Positions 33,901 to 45,480 of a DNA stretch of 64,000 bases are shown in pieces; position 1 is the stretch's first letter; each line of letters begins with the position of its first letter. Under the pieces are notes generated by a model. It saw only the letters and a list, made by a program, of their open reading frames with translations. It was not told the origin of the DNA and did not search any database. Source of the DNA: Sycon ciliatum (taxonomy: Eukaryota; Porifera; Calcarea; Leucosolenida; Sycettidae); assembly GCF_964019385.1 (NCBI RefSeq), contig NC_088643.1:48864463-48928462 (forward strand), in the 5' to 3' direction. The position numbers and the translations under genes were made by a program.

Positions 33901-34100
33901 TTATTTCTGATGTACAAGCAAACGCCTCCTCCTTTTTTGCTTGTCCTGTCAAATCTGTGGACGTCGTAGCCTGGTAGAAAGATGGCACTGTTTGTCGAGG
34001 TGGCTGTCAGCCATGTCTCCGTAACAGCAAGGATATCAATGTTGTGTTTGTGCAGAAGATAGTGAATGTCCCTAAGCTTATTCAAGACAATAGGCTGCAG
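30960..34100 (-). pseudogene. LINE ORF2: APE endonuclease and reverse transcriptase, broken
   Basis: Starts near LNKLRDIHYLLHKHN (34085) with ILAVTETWL, PGYDVHRFDR and KKGGGVCLYIRNKF. After the insert it continues with VLGDFNVN, ILDLVLVP and CDASDHQLV (APE-type endonuclease motifs). RT follows with NVRPIHKRGD, NYRPISLLPQ, FAYRRQHSCDDLL and VVAAFLD. Frame is lost near 32130 and recovered by 31820 (LILNASKTQF, VKYLGMTFD) to the stop at 30960. The FADD-region frame contains stops, so it is not functional. Confidence 0.87.
33605..33843 (+). mobile_element. Insertion in the LINE endonuclease (SINE or LINE 3' end)
   Basis: This stretch has no counterpart in the sister LINE at 38.5 kb. It ends in AAATAAAATCAATCAATCAA, a short-unit 3' tail reading on plus, opposite to its host. 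It puts a stop after HLRLID in the ORF. Confidence 0.65.
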
Positions 34101-34249
34101 ATATTAATATGTGCTATAGTAAGATTAAAGAGTAATAATGTATTGCATGCATTTGAATGAGTGATACTTATCTGTGGCGTAGAGGTAGAGATGCTCTGGG
34201 GAGTGCTGCATGCGTTGGTGACAATAGTATTCTGTTGTGCGGGGACTCG

Positions 34250-35331
34250 TCATTGTGCAGGCTTGTCCTGAAGTAACCTCGCCAATTCTGCGTCATCCAG
34301 TGGTTTTCCTTGTACCAATATTTTGTCGTAGGGAAGGGAACAAGCAGTGCCAAGCCCTCGCAATTGTTTAAATGTGGGAAGTACCTGTCTCCTTCGTGCC
34401 TGTTGAGAGGGAGTTAGGTCGTGGCTAACGTAAACCGGTTGACCATTGTGGCGGAGCGTCATTTTATTTCTTAGGAGAGAGGCTTTTCCAGATTTGTTTG
34501 TTTTAATGAGGACCGGTCTGGGGCGTAGGTTGGTGTCCTCTCTTGGCCTTCCAATACGTAGCACCTCTTGGATCAGAGTGTTTGACGGGACAAGGGTTCG
34601 TGCGAGTGAGGGGAGGTCCTCTCCCTGACATTCCGCCACGCCGTGCAATAGTACGTTGTTTTCCCTTCCCTTCTGGTTCAGGAGTTCCTCGACCAGATCT
34701 TGAGTAGTGCCATTCACGGTCTCTCGGTTCAGGCCGGGTTCGGTTTGGTTGTGAGGCTGGTTCCGCATGTTATGTGTACCTCCAATCGGGACATCCTGTC
34801 AAGAATGGCTGGTTTACCACCGTCTTGGCGCCACTCACTGACCTCTCTGCGTAGGCCAGTGTTCTCCCGTTCCAGGCTGTCCACTCTCTTCATGAGTATG
34901 TCTATGTCACGGGCCTGTTTTCGCAACAAATTTGTCATGTTTTGCAAATTCTCATGGACTGGCGCCAGTCCGTCTGCCACAACATTACTGAGGTCGGAAC
35001 GCAGGTCCGACCTCAGGCCATTTACTAGGCTCACCATGTCCATATTGAGTTCTCCGGATGGTAGAGACGGGGCCGAAGGCGATGGTAGGTTTCCAGTTGT
35101 CTGGCGCTTGGGGGCCGGAATTTCGGTGGGGCTGTCGGACCGATCCTGCACCTTGGATTTTTCTCCGACTTTCCTCACTGGTGTAGGTGGCACAATGTCG
35201 GGATCCTCTAAAAGCTCTGGAGTGTTACCTTCCCCACGACCAGCGTGAGGAGGGGAGGTAACACGACTAAGTAAATTCCGAACTACTCGCGACATCTTGG
35301 ATTTTTTCCGGCATGACGAGGAACAGTACAC
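34250..35331 (-). pseudogene. LINE ORF1 (coiled-coil, RNA-binding-like), frameshifted
   Basis: N-terminal part 34729-35331 has a basic Pro/Ser-rich segment, then a heptad-like stretch (DILMKRVDSLERENTGLRRE). The C-terminal part 34250-34768, in another frame, reads NNVLLHGVAE, RPVLIKTNKSGKASLLRNK and VYVSHDLTPSQQARRR, like ORF1 proteins of L1/L2-type LINEs. The frame changes near 34740-34765. Confidence 0.8.
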
Positions 35332-36462
35332 AATGGAAAAGAAGAATGACCTTGAATTCGTCTATCGAGTATTCTACATGTATTATACTGAAACTGAGGA
35401 TAGAGAACGTCAAATAACCACGAAGTATCCCGAATGGGTCAGCAATGTACATTGTACTTCAAATAGTTGAAGATCATCAACAGACTGTCTCCTTCGTAAC
35501 TAAGTTTATGATACAGAGTGTACTTCAAATCCACCTAAACCGATTGGAAAAACGCTAGAATGGATTGAAATGTGATACAGTGATACAAAACAGTGTATGC
35601 AAATGCATCTACTTGCAAGTAAGCAAACCTGATTATAAGATGCCGCATGTGAAAATCAGCACTGTACCATAATCATGATAATAGTAACACTTACTCCCAA
35701 AGAGTCCAAACTGTACTGTAGACTTGTAGTCTAACTAGTGACGGTAGTTTGATTCAACGACAACTCCAGCACCCCAGCAATTCAGTTGACTTCCGCATTG
35801 CTCACGAGACAATACATGTATGCTACAATATGCACTGGAACTGAAAGGAAATCTGATGCCAAACATCCACGGAGGAATCTCCTTTTGATCTTGCTAGACC
35901 ATTCTTACAACTGATAACCAGCAGAACATGTTCATGTACCGTATGATGTAGGAGATCTCCAAATAGGTTCGTTGTTCTGGAAATGCGTAGGGGTACCTGG
36001 CATAAGTAGGTCTTTGTGGTCTTCACAGAGGAGGAACATCGACTTGAAGCGCAGCAGTCAGCTGGGGAATGTGAGGGCCATCGCTCTGGACAAGCCTGCA
36101 TGGAGAAATCTGGCCGACAATCCATGATCTGGCGTCGCAGGTCATCAGTGCGCCATGTAAATAATTACCTTGATAATGGATTTTGATCATAGGAGATAGG
36201 CCATATAGGACAGAAGCGGAACGTATAATTATACCCACATAATTATATTATTACGCGTGCTGTGGTATTATTATTATTATTTGTGGTCTTCACAACAATA
36301 ACACACACAGAAGTCTCTGCTGTGAGCACGGTGGCTCGGCAATGGCGAAAAGCCACTGCGAAGTGACAGGAATGCGGCCAGCACAACATTTTTGCTGACG
36401 CAAAAAGTTGTGGGGAAATCCCCAAATCGGTGCGATTTTGTATGAGCCCAAATGTTCAAGTC
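35332..36462. other. No recognisable gene
   Basis: Short ORFs only and a small (ATT)n at about 36267-36281. Confidence 0.4.
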
Positions 36463-37056
36463 TTACATGACACGTGGTCGTTGGCGGGGCCATGGCCAAT
36501 AGACGGTCTTCCCGCCGCGGGCATAATCAGGCCATCAGGACCGTTCGACGTCATTTCGGGCGTTTCAGGACCGTTTGACGTCACTTCGGGTATTGTTAGG
36601 ACCGTTTGACGTCATTTCGAGAATAATTTTTCGACCTTCGACCTTTGACCTTCCCTAATATGTTGCTTCGCGCTGTAAGAAATCAAATCAAGCACGCTCT
36701 GTCTGTCATGATGTACAGTGTATGTAATCAAGCACGCTCAGGAGGTCATGATGGCTGAATCTTGCCCGAGCCTGCAGCCCATGGCCCAAGGGCCGTAGGC
36801 CCGAGGGCTGCAGGCAAGGGCAAGATTCAGCCACCATGACAGACAGAGCGTGCTTGATTTGATTTCTTACAGCGCGAAGCAACATATTACTAGGGAAGGT
36901 TAAAGGTGGAAAGGTCGAAAAATTATTCCCGAAATGACGTCAAACGGTCCGAACATTCCCGAAATGACGTCAAACGGTCCTGATGGCCTGATTATGCCCG
37001 CGGCGGGAAGATCGCCTATTGGCCATGGCCCCGGCAACGATCACGTGTCATGTAAT
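36463..37056. mobile_element. Long foldback element
   Basis: Arms starting TTACATGACACGTG and ending CACGTGTCATGTAA pair through most of the 590 bp, including GCCATGGCCAATAG and three GACGTCATTTCG-type repeats. The centre is a strong hairpin, GAATCTTGCCCGAGCCTGCA against its complement. The same hairpin core recurs alone at 43684-43790. No ORF of note. Confidence 0.75.
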
Positions 37057-37062
37057 GTATGA

Positions 37063-38185
37063 ATGATGGCGTCAAAGACAGTTAAGGATTTTGTTGGTCG
37101 TGTGTCGGGCCCCGCGGGGGCATTGTCCCCGCCGAAACTGAATGCAAGCTTAAGAAAGAGAAGGTCTAGTGAGTTAGAATCAGAAGTGTCCTGTGGGTCT
37201 AGCCCTCAGCCCCTCTGCGGCAAGCGTAAGCCTGAAAGTCCGACGGAAAGTCTGCACTGCATTTCGGACGCGAGCACTGATATCACCTGCAGTCAGTCAG
37301 GCGCGCCGAAAGTGGTCCGCAAATTGGGCAGCGCTCCTGTAACAGCTAGCGCAAACGACTGTGCGCACCAGGATCTGGTGGCGAACCTACAAGTGCTCTT
37401 CGCAGACTTCAAACAAGAAATTCGTGCAGACCTCACGACGATCGGAAAAGAACTGGTCCAGGCTCTAGACAAACGCCTCACAGCCGCCGAGAAGCTCATC
37501 GCGGAGCACGCTATCGAGCTCAACCGTCTCAATGCCGAGACACGCAAACTGAAAGGCCTTGTTGAGAGACAGGTACAGAATGTATCAAAAATAGATGATG
37601 GAGCTCGTTCCGCCATTACGGAACTTGAGAAGAAGCTGGATGACGTGACATCTAGACAGCCAGACGCCACCACTGATACCCAACAGCAACAAATGGCAGG
37701 TACTGCCAAAATCGGCACAGCGAATGTCTCCCTCATACGGGACCTGGTGGAAGAGGCCAGTGAACAGCGAAGACGTACGTGCTGATAATGTGATCCTGCG
37801 CGGGATCACGGAGAACACAGGTGAAGACCTAAAACGTACTGTTGCTCACCTGGTGCCGGATTTGGACACCAGTGATATCCTCTCGGCGGAGCGCATCACT
37901 CCAAGACGCCAAACGGAGCAGTCGCGCCTGGTGCGCGCCACCCTCACCAGCCATGGCAAAGCTAAACTGATGCGCAACAAGACAAGGGCCAAGCACCATG
38001 ATGTAAATGTGTACGTGTCACACGACCTGACCAGGGGAGAACAGGAACGCCGACGTGCTTTGGTACCCCAGTACAAGGCCCTGCGCTCTAAAGGCATTAT
38101 ATGCCATCTACCAAAGGACACAATAACCCAGAACGGTAAGAGCCTCACCCCCAGTGAAGTTGAAGGTCTCCTAAAAGACCAATAG
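37063..38185 (+). pseudogene. LINE ORF1, one frameshift
   Basis: Residues 1-240 open to 37785 with a Ser-rich basic N-terminus and a long helical segment (LDKRLTAAEKLIAEHAIELN). At about 37775-37790 one base shifts the frame, after which DNVILRGITENTGEDL, RLVRATLTSHGKAKLMRNK and VYVSHDLTRGEQERRR match the sister ORF1. Without that change it would be about 370 residues. Confidence 0.83.
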
Positions 38186-38287
38186 GATATTGCCAGGGTA
38201 CCCCAGCCTCCCACCTCATGCATTGTAACTGCTCCCACCTCATGCTTTGTAATTGCGCACATCAACATTTGTAGTCTTTTTAGTAAA

Positions 38288-40460
38288 TTGAATTACGTTT
38301 CCTCCCTATTGCATAAGTATAACATTGATGTCCTTGGTGTTACGGAGACGTGGCTGTCTGATGCTGTAACTGACAACTGTATACACCTGCCGGGATATGA
38401 TCTCCATCGCTTAGACCGATCATGCAAGAAAGGCGGAGGAGTATGCATTTATGTTCGTGACGAATTCAAGAGCAGAATGATTAGTCTTACCCATGACACT
38501 GAAGCACTCTCTGTCCACATTTCCCTACCACAACATCCACTGACAGTCATCTGTGCATATTGCCCTCCTACACAGACAGTCAATTTCTGGCAGAAGCTCA
38601 CCGAAATGACAGATGACACACTTCAGTCTTCACCACCAAAGTCTACTCTTATTGTGGTTGGTGATTTCAATGTCAATGTGCAAGACAGGCAACATCCACA
38701 TTACCACCATCTGGCAACATATTGTCATGATCTAGGCCTCCGTAACATAGTCAATGCACCAACGAGATTTCCCAGCCAATCCACTCTAGACTTAGTCCTA
38801 GTACCGATTACATTGCAATACATCTCACCTAATAGTCAAGCACACACCGACCTCTATCTCCATACCTGCTCAGTAGAACCGTGCGACATGTCCGACCACC
38901 AACTTGTAACTGTACAACTATGCACCTCCTCACTACCAATCGTATGCTCCCAACATCACTTCTACACTCGCAAACCACCCATTCGTACGCTACCTATTTG
39001 TGAATTCCAGACAAGTGTAGCTCAACAACTGGACAATCTACAAACTCACAACGATGATCTCCAGAGCTTGCAGGACAAGATCCCTTCTTCACTAGACCAA
39101 TACTGCCCGTTGGTACAAGTACGTGCTACCAGGAAACAGATGCCGCAACCCTGGGTCGATGATGAACTCCGTCAACTGCTTTTCCGAAGAAAACGTGCCC
39201 ACCGTGCCATGATCAAACACCCAGACTGTGCACGTCTGGTCCAGAACTTCAGAGGCCTTAGACGGCAATGTAAATTGCTTACTAAGAAAAAGCGCTCTGC
39301 GTTTTTCCAGCAACAACTGCATGACCATCGACGCAATCCACGTGCCCAGTGGTTCATTCTCAACACTTTACTTGGAAGGAAGAAGATCTCGCAAAATCCT
39401 GCTGCAAGTCTGCACGATATCACAACTACGTTTGCCAAGGTCATTACAGACCCTTCACTCAATTCACAAATCCCTCTGACAGTTCCACATGGGCCACTGC
39501 CTCTACACTCTTTCTCGGAGTTCACCGCTGTGACAGCCGATGACATCCTGGCTCTCCTACGACGTCTTGACAACCGCAAGGCCACAGGTCCTGACTTGAT
39601 CCCTCCCACCATCTACAAGACACTTGGAGAACAAATATCAGAACCACTTGCACGGCTCTTCTCGTCCTCTCTCTCCACTGGTGAGTTCCCCGAATGTTAC
39701 AAATTTGCGCATGTACGTCCCATTTACAAGAGAGGTGACAAGTCCATTGCTACCAACTACAGGCCGATATCACTGTTGCCCCAGATGGCTAAGCTTATGG
39801 AGACACTGGCACATGAACAACTCATGGATCACATCTACACTGCTCCGACTGAGACACCACTACTCCCTCCGGAGCAATTTGCGTACCGCAAGCACCACTC
39901 CTGTGAAGACCTACTGGCGTGTGTAGTGAACGACTGGCACACATCCCTTGATCAAGGACATTTTGTTGTTGCTGCATTCCTGGACATGTCCAAGGCATTT
40001 GACTCGGTAAACCATAGCATGCTCCTACAAGAATTGACAGACATTGGCGTGGGAGGTACAGCTTTGCAATGGTTCCTTACGTACCTACAGAACCGGGAAC
40101 AGCGTGTCGTCACGAAGACAGCTCAGGGAGACACATACGCAGGAAACAGAGGTGTGCCGCAAGGCTCTGTCCTTGGGCCCTCTTTATATCAGTTCGTAAT
40201 CTTCCCTCTGCAACGAAGCACTGCAAAAGTGCAAGGCACGGCAATTCGCAGACGATGTTTCCCTCTACAAAGCTGGCAAGGACCTAAACCAACTCACACT
40301 CGATCTCGCTGAGGATATTACCATTGTTCGTGATTTCCTGGCTGCACGAGGTCTCTGCCTCAATGAGTCAATCCGGACAAGACTCAGTTCATAATCTTCA
40401 GGTCGAAGTCCACACCTTTGACCCCTGACGTCAGCCTTCAACTGAACAATTCAACCTCAA
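38288..40460 (+). pseudogene. LINE ORF2 N-terminal and central part: APE endonuclease and RT
   Basis: Open from 38288 to 40312 (674 codons); the conserved frame extends upstream to HINICSLFSKL at about 38256. Endonuclease: VLGVTETWL, PGYDLHRLDRS, VVGDFNVN, LDLVLVP and CDMSDHQLV. RT: KATGPDLIPP, HVRPIYKRGD, NYRPISLLPQ, FAYRKHHSCEDLL, AAFLDMSKAFDSVNH and [11 protein letters not shown]. The frame is lost near 40195, but the next motif FADDVSLYKAGKDL is readable in another frame near 40245, and IIFRSKSTPLTPDVSL follows up to the insertion. Confidence 0.87.
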
Positions 40461-42820
40461 TAGATGACTTGCACAAAGATTGTCTGGGTTCGAGACGGGG
40501 CAAGTGGACCTTCTGACTCTGCACTTCCCCACCTTTTGAGTTCGTGACTTTCGAAGTTAGTTTCGCTTTTTGCCTGACGAACACTGAGCTAGTTTTTTTG
40601 GCTAGAGAGTAGAGTTGTTTGGATTCGACTTGTATCGTCATGCCGAAGCGCTGCTGCGCTCCTGAATGAACTAGCAGACGAGAGATGGAACTGAGGCTCC
40701 CATTCCATACGTTCCTTTCCGAGCCGGCCGGGCGGGAGGCAGAAAAATGAGGGAATAACGCTATTATTTTAGTATCATTGGTGTAGGCTGCAACAAGCAC
40801 GTCGTGGTCCTGAAGTGTGACTACTTTCCCGCAGTGGAAGCGAAGTGAAGCACAACGAAAGTTTGTGGACGTCTGAGAAAGAACTCGATTCCCTTTCAAT
40901 CGGCTGCACTAGCTCCAGAGCGACCCTCTCCTGAGGACAGACTGCGGAGAGGCCAGAAACCTGCCGAGTGACGAGTGGAAGCCTAAACCATGAAAATGAA
41001 GGGTGGAAGGACTGAGTATGAGAGCCAGATGGCCTTTAGTAGTACTTCAAGTAGCATCTGAGTTGAAGGAGAGAACAAGTGTGCTGGAGAAACGCTGCGA
41101 AGTCCTCAGGCCTGATGTGTACTAGCTACTGTTGAAGTCTCACTTGTTCCGATATGAACATTTCATCAGCCCTTACTCTGAGCAGCTGTATCTAGACTTG
41201 GATCTAGGCCAGAGACATAGCATTGTAAACCTTACTGCAGCCATATGTATCCGATGCCTGGCTCTAGTGAGAAAGCAGTTTGGCGCAGGCTCGCAAACTA
41301 TGATCAGGGAGTGGTGGAAAGTCACATTATACCTCTTCATGATTAACTGGTAATGACGACGATGCGGCTCCGGCTGGGTCTCATGGGAAAGTAACTTCCA
41401 TACCTGTTTAGTTGCAACGAGGCAACGGTACCTCATGTACTAAAGACATGATTGAACTACATTTCATCTCCTCCTGGGAGAATGTGGAACAAATAATGCC
41501 AGAGTGTGTCTGATACACATCACAGTCTGCTAAGTATGTTCATTATTGTGGACGTAACATAACTGCGCTGTGAGGTACCTTCTGCGTTGGACCTACAGTT
41601 GAGCCACTACTCTTCTTACAAATTCCGTACAACGGTGAAAGGATTTGTTGGAGCATCATCAAACAGTGCATTCGCCTTCATCATACACTGGCTCCGTTGC
41701 CTACAGTAATTCACATCTTGACGGGGCGCGCTGGGACGATACGGAAGGAGCGGCGGGAACCATTGGAGTGCTCATGATGCTGGTTAGCAGAGACGGATGT
41801 GAGTGTCAGGAACGGGAACGCAACCGCACTACTGTACAGATCAGGAAGCGATGGAAGAGTTGAATCTGAAAACGAACACAACTGCAACTGTTCAAATTTC
41901 AGCATTTCGAACATTATGCTTCCCACCGAATGGCTCACATGACGGAGTTGGACATTACCAGGCTAGGATTATCATTTGCTGTATTTATGGATAGTTCTTG
42001 AGTTTTCAGATGAAGTGCTTTATCTTTTACCTGTCGTTCCTTTAGTGTGGCACAATGTCCATGGCTGCTTTCTTGTCTTCATAACAGACTGGTATAATCA
42101 GTATGATTCTGCTTTATTAGAGAAGAAATAAAAATTTCCTTTCGGAAAGGAAGCCCAGAAACGTCAACCCCCATGGACTGTGCTTTATGACTCTCGTCCA
42201 TCGACGTTAACCGTTGCAATAACTGCTGCATGTATGTTGAGCTGTGCGAACCGTACAAGATTTTAACAGCTCACCCACGCCTTCCCAACAGGCTCCTATA
42301 TCCCGTACCGATAGCGTTACATTGAATATGAACTAGGCTAGCACAGTTATCCTTGGTTCTTTTGATGGCGGCGGGTAGCATGGAACTTGACGTGTTCTTG
42401 GGATCCTCGTGCAACACTTGCTGTTCCCGGATGCCATATTATTGGGTGCATCGAGGTTGCTTCTATGCTCACTGTTGTTTAGTAAGACAATTTTTTTAAT
42501 AACTATTTCACCGAAAAATATGGCAAGAGTATTTTGGGTTGGTTTGGACGCCTGGCTTCTCTTCACATAATATACAGTCATGTACTTCCACTAACCCTAC
42601 AAGTGCACATAACTCGTGAGCTGCTGAAGTCAGTGACGGTACTGATCATGTACATGTACATGTACATGCCGTGCACCGTTCATTCACGCTGACAAAAAAA
42701 GTACATATATACTACAGACGGTGTAGCCTGTAGTGTAGGGTGCCCGCAGTGTAGCCTGGGTGCACAGGGTGCACTTGCCCCGTCTCACTCGTGGCTCGGA
42801 TCTTTGTGCAAGTCATTCTA
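40461..42820. mobile_element. 2.36-kb TIR element inserted in LINE ORF2, no visible target duplication
   Basis: Left end TAGATGACTTGCACAAAGAT and right end ATCTTTGTGCAAGTCATTCTA's complement match except for one extra base. Inverted GAGACGGGGCAAGTG lies inside both ends. Removing exactly this interval joins CCTCAA to TTGCCC and restores the LINE frame (STSIAPLPEVKYLG). No transposase recognised; a 153-codon minus ORF near the left end has no known domain. Confidence 0.7.
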
Positions 42821-43264
42821 TTGCCCCTTTGCCTGAAGTGAAGTATCTTGGAATCGTTTTGGATGAACACCTTACTTTTGGTGCCCACATCGCCCACCTT
42901 GAGCGCAAGATTGGAAACAAGATTGCTGTGTTCAGGAAGATACGACACCAACTCACGGAGCACGCCAAGAAAACATTCTACATATCGTCCATCCAATCAG
43001 TTCTCGAGTATGGGTCGAATGCGTTTGCTCACTGCCTTCGTGAGGGTCAATATGAGCGCCTGATTCGCTTGAGTAGACGTGCCTTGCGCACGGTGTTCAA
43101 CCTCACTCGCTTCAACAGCATCAGTGCACTACAAAAACGCAACCATTTACTCCCACTGGCCGCTCGGTATCAGCTCAGACTTTTTGTTCTTATTTTTCGT
43201 TCACTAAATGATCTAGCAAGCCCCCTACTCTCTAGTTGTTTTTCGTTGCGCAGTGCATCGTCAC

Positions 43265-43406
43265 CAGGGAGTCGTACTCAAACTAGGGAGGTGACACGGC
43301 ACAGAAATCCGTGTCACCAAGAGTAGATAAACAGTTTATCTACTCTTGGTGTCACAGGGGTTGACTCGCACCCGTGTCACCTCCCTAGTTTGAGTACGAC
43401 TCCCTG
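43265..43406. mobile_element. hAT MITE (142 bp) in LINE ORF2
   Basis: TIRs of about 35 bp starting CAGGGAGTCGTACTCAAACT match perfectly. The 8-bp duplication ATCGTCAC (43257-43264, 43407-43414) and the CAGGG end are classic hAT. It hosts the 31-bp CAAGAG-type palindrome. Confidence 0.92.
43318..43348. mobile_element. Minimal CAAGAG-type palindrome (31 bp) nested in the hAT MITE
   Basis: CAAGAGTAGATAAAC and its inverse, bounded by the 7-bp duplication GTGTCAC (43311-43317, 43349-43355). Second example of an insert made of two facing ends only. Confidence 0.78.
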
Positions 43407-43683
43407 ATCGTCACACACAAACTCGCGCACACGCTCTCAAGTTTCTAAAGCCCTTACTCTTCCCGCTGCTTTAAATCGGTATGGTCTTTTTTCTCTTAGT
43501 TTTCTAGGCTCAGATCGTTGGAACTCTTTACCTGCTGACATTCGCCTTTGCACATCTGTTTTTCGCTTCCGTTACCTTGTATTGGCACATTTAGGGTACC
43601 CTGTAAGAAGGCCTTAGGCCTGTGGGGATTGCCCTATCAAAAATTTAATAATATTATTATATAAATAATAATAATGTAAGAAG

Positions 43684-43790
43684 GCTGAATCTTGCCCTTG
43701 CCTGCAGCCCTCGGGCCTACGGCCCTTGGGCGCCGGGCTGCAGGCTCGGGCAAGATTCAGCCATGACCTCCTGAGCGTGCTTGATTACAT
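43684..43790. repeat. Foldback hairpin core
   Basis: GGCTGAATCTTGCCC and its complement flank TGCAGCCC.../GGGCTGCA, as in the centre of 36463-37056. Confidence 0.75.
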
Positions 43791-45152
43791 ACGTACAAAG
43801 ACACAAGCTTTCCAACTCTCTTTGGCCGTTGGAAAGCGTACCGATATGACCCGCGTAGTCGGGTTATACCGTACCCTCATATAAATCCCTCCTGCTATCG
43901 CAGTCGGGATTTATATTCAGCCGGAGTAACCCTCTGACTCGGGTTATATCCTCTACTGTGTCCAAACACGGCACCTTTCACATTTGCATGCTTTCATGAT
44001 CATAATCCAATTACCCCTACCCCTGCGCCTCTTTGGGCTCCCAGCGGCTTTGATGGGTCCACTTGTATCATAGTTAGTTTTGGCCAAGTGAGTTGGCCCT
44101 ACTAATACTGTAATAGCATGTATTTTCTTTTCTCCTTTCACTCTGATGATTCTTTACCAAAAAGATGAAACCGGTCAGTAACAAAGAAAAAATGACCTTT
44201 TGTGATATACGCTTGTGTCGGGGCGCCGCGGGGGTTCTTAAATGATAATTACAATAAATTTTATTTGTAAGCCAAGTCACAAACCCGCGCGACGCGCGGC
44301 CGTGACACATTATCATAGAACAAGAGTCCGGCCGGCCGGGGGGGAGGGGGGGGGGGCGCCGGGCGGGGATTAATTAATCTGGGTTATGCTTTATGAAGTT
44401 TAACCGGTATGCCTATTTAGTTATGGCAGGAAGTCGTCAAATACCGGTATTTGACGACTCAAATACCGGTATTTGACGACTCCCTGGTTATGGACTCTTT
44501 ATACTGTATGTACGGTACTAGTAGTAGATAGAAATGGCTGTTCTTTTGACCTCAAAGCGAGGGACCGGATACGGATGCGCACGGATCTTTGCAAGCTCTG
44601 TGGCACCGGCACCTGCGTTCAAGGTCCATAGCCGACTCTTTCAACTCCAGCTATGAAAGTCGAAACTCAATTGTCAGTACTCGTCGTATTCTACAATAGC
44701 CATGCCAGTCCACTTTCTTTTGAATACATGTACTAAGTTAGAACCGTACTGTCGTAATGTGTAGCCAGCTCTTATGGTTGTCGTACGAAAGTAGTTTCAG
44801 GCAGTACATTGAAATTGTCTTGACATACAAAACTACAATTTTAGTGTAGATGTTAGGTGTGTGTATGTATGAAATGGATAGACGAAGAAACACTCCATGC
44901 TCCTGGATGCGGACGGGCTTATCTATCTGAAGACCTATCGAAGGCATTTTGTCAAGCGAAAATCATTGGAAAATTTGCTATCTAGACAGTGCTCCCAACC
45001 AAACACTATCATGACTGAAAAATCCCAGGTGAGTTTTAAATGCTTTGTTTTGAATACACGCTCAGGTAGTACCTAGCTTTGGACTGTGGCATTGTGGCCT
45101 GACGCTGTGTTCTGTCTTAGACATGGCAATGTCTTTGTCCTGATAATAATAA
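43791..45152. other. No recognisable gene; small palindromes
   Basis: Contains a G-rich stretch (44332-44368) and duplicated perfect palindromes GTCAAATACCGGTATTTGAC at 44433-44480. Short ORFs only. Confidence 0.4.
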
Positions 45153-45480
45153 CAAGAGTATATAACCCCCCAAGAGTGTGCAACTCTGCGTATCAGGGAA
45201 AACTCACATCACGTGTCTCAGGTACGTTTCGTACTATGTACAAACGAAGAATAGCGTGCGCGCAATCCGAATATCTGCCATGATCATGCTGGGGATTTGC
45301 AGATGTGCAGTGAGTTTCTGTCAGAGAGTGCTTTTTTTATTACTCCGCTGCACGCTAAAAACGGGCTGGAAACATATAACTGCGGCGCTACACAACGTGA
45401 TGTGAGTTTTCGCCGTCGGCGAACCCCATAGAAAGGGTGTCAGGAGTTGCACACTCTTGGGGGCTTATATTATGCTCTTG
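45153..45480. mobile_element. CAAGAG-family MITE (328 bp)
   Basis: Ends CAAGAGTATATAACCCCC and its inverse, then CAAGAGTGTGCAACTC and its inverse inside. Flanked by ATAATAA at 45146-45152 and 45481-45487 (7 bp, in an AAT tract). Confidence 0.82.

Larger units (their letters stand above)
30918..35331 (-). mobile_element. CR1/L2-like LINE, near full length, degenerate
   Basis: Two-ORF LINE on the minus strand with ORF1 at right, ORF2 at left and (AAT)n as tail (plus-strand ATT at about 30919-30943). Same family as the plus-strand copy at 37063-43676. An unrelated 240-bp insert interrupts the endonuclease. Confidence 0.88.
42821..43616 (+). pseudogene. LINE ORF2 C-terminal part
   Basis: EVKYLGIVLDEHLTFGAHI, LEYGSNAFAHCL, RALRTVFNL and LFVLIFRSLNDLASPLL continue ORF2 beyond the insertion. 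After the hAT MITE it resumes at LNRYGLFSLSFLGSDRWNSL and ends GYPVRRP. Confidence 0.85.
37063..43676 (+). mobile_element. CR1/L2-like LINE, plus copy, interrupted twice
   Basis: ORF1 (37063-38185), ORF2 part 1 (38288-40460) and ORF2 part 2 (42821-43616). Interrupted by a 2.36-kb element at 40461-42820 and a 142-bp hAT MITE at 43265-43406. The 3' end CCTATCAAAAATTTAATAAT leads into an AAT-rich tail. Confidence 0.88.

Noticed and set aside
41140..41180. Minus-strand CTGATGAAATGTTC as another hammerhead
   Set aside because: The second core reads GAAC instead of GAAA and the stems do not pair.
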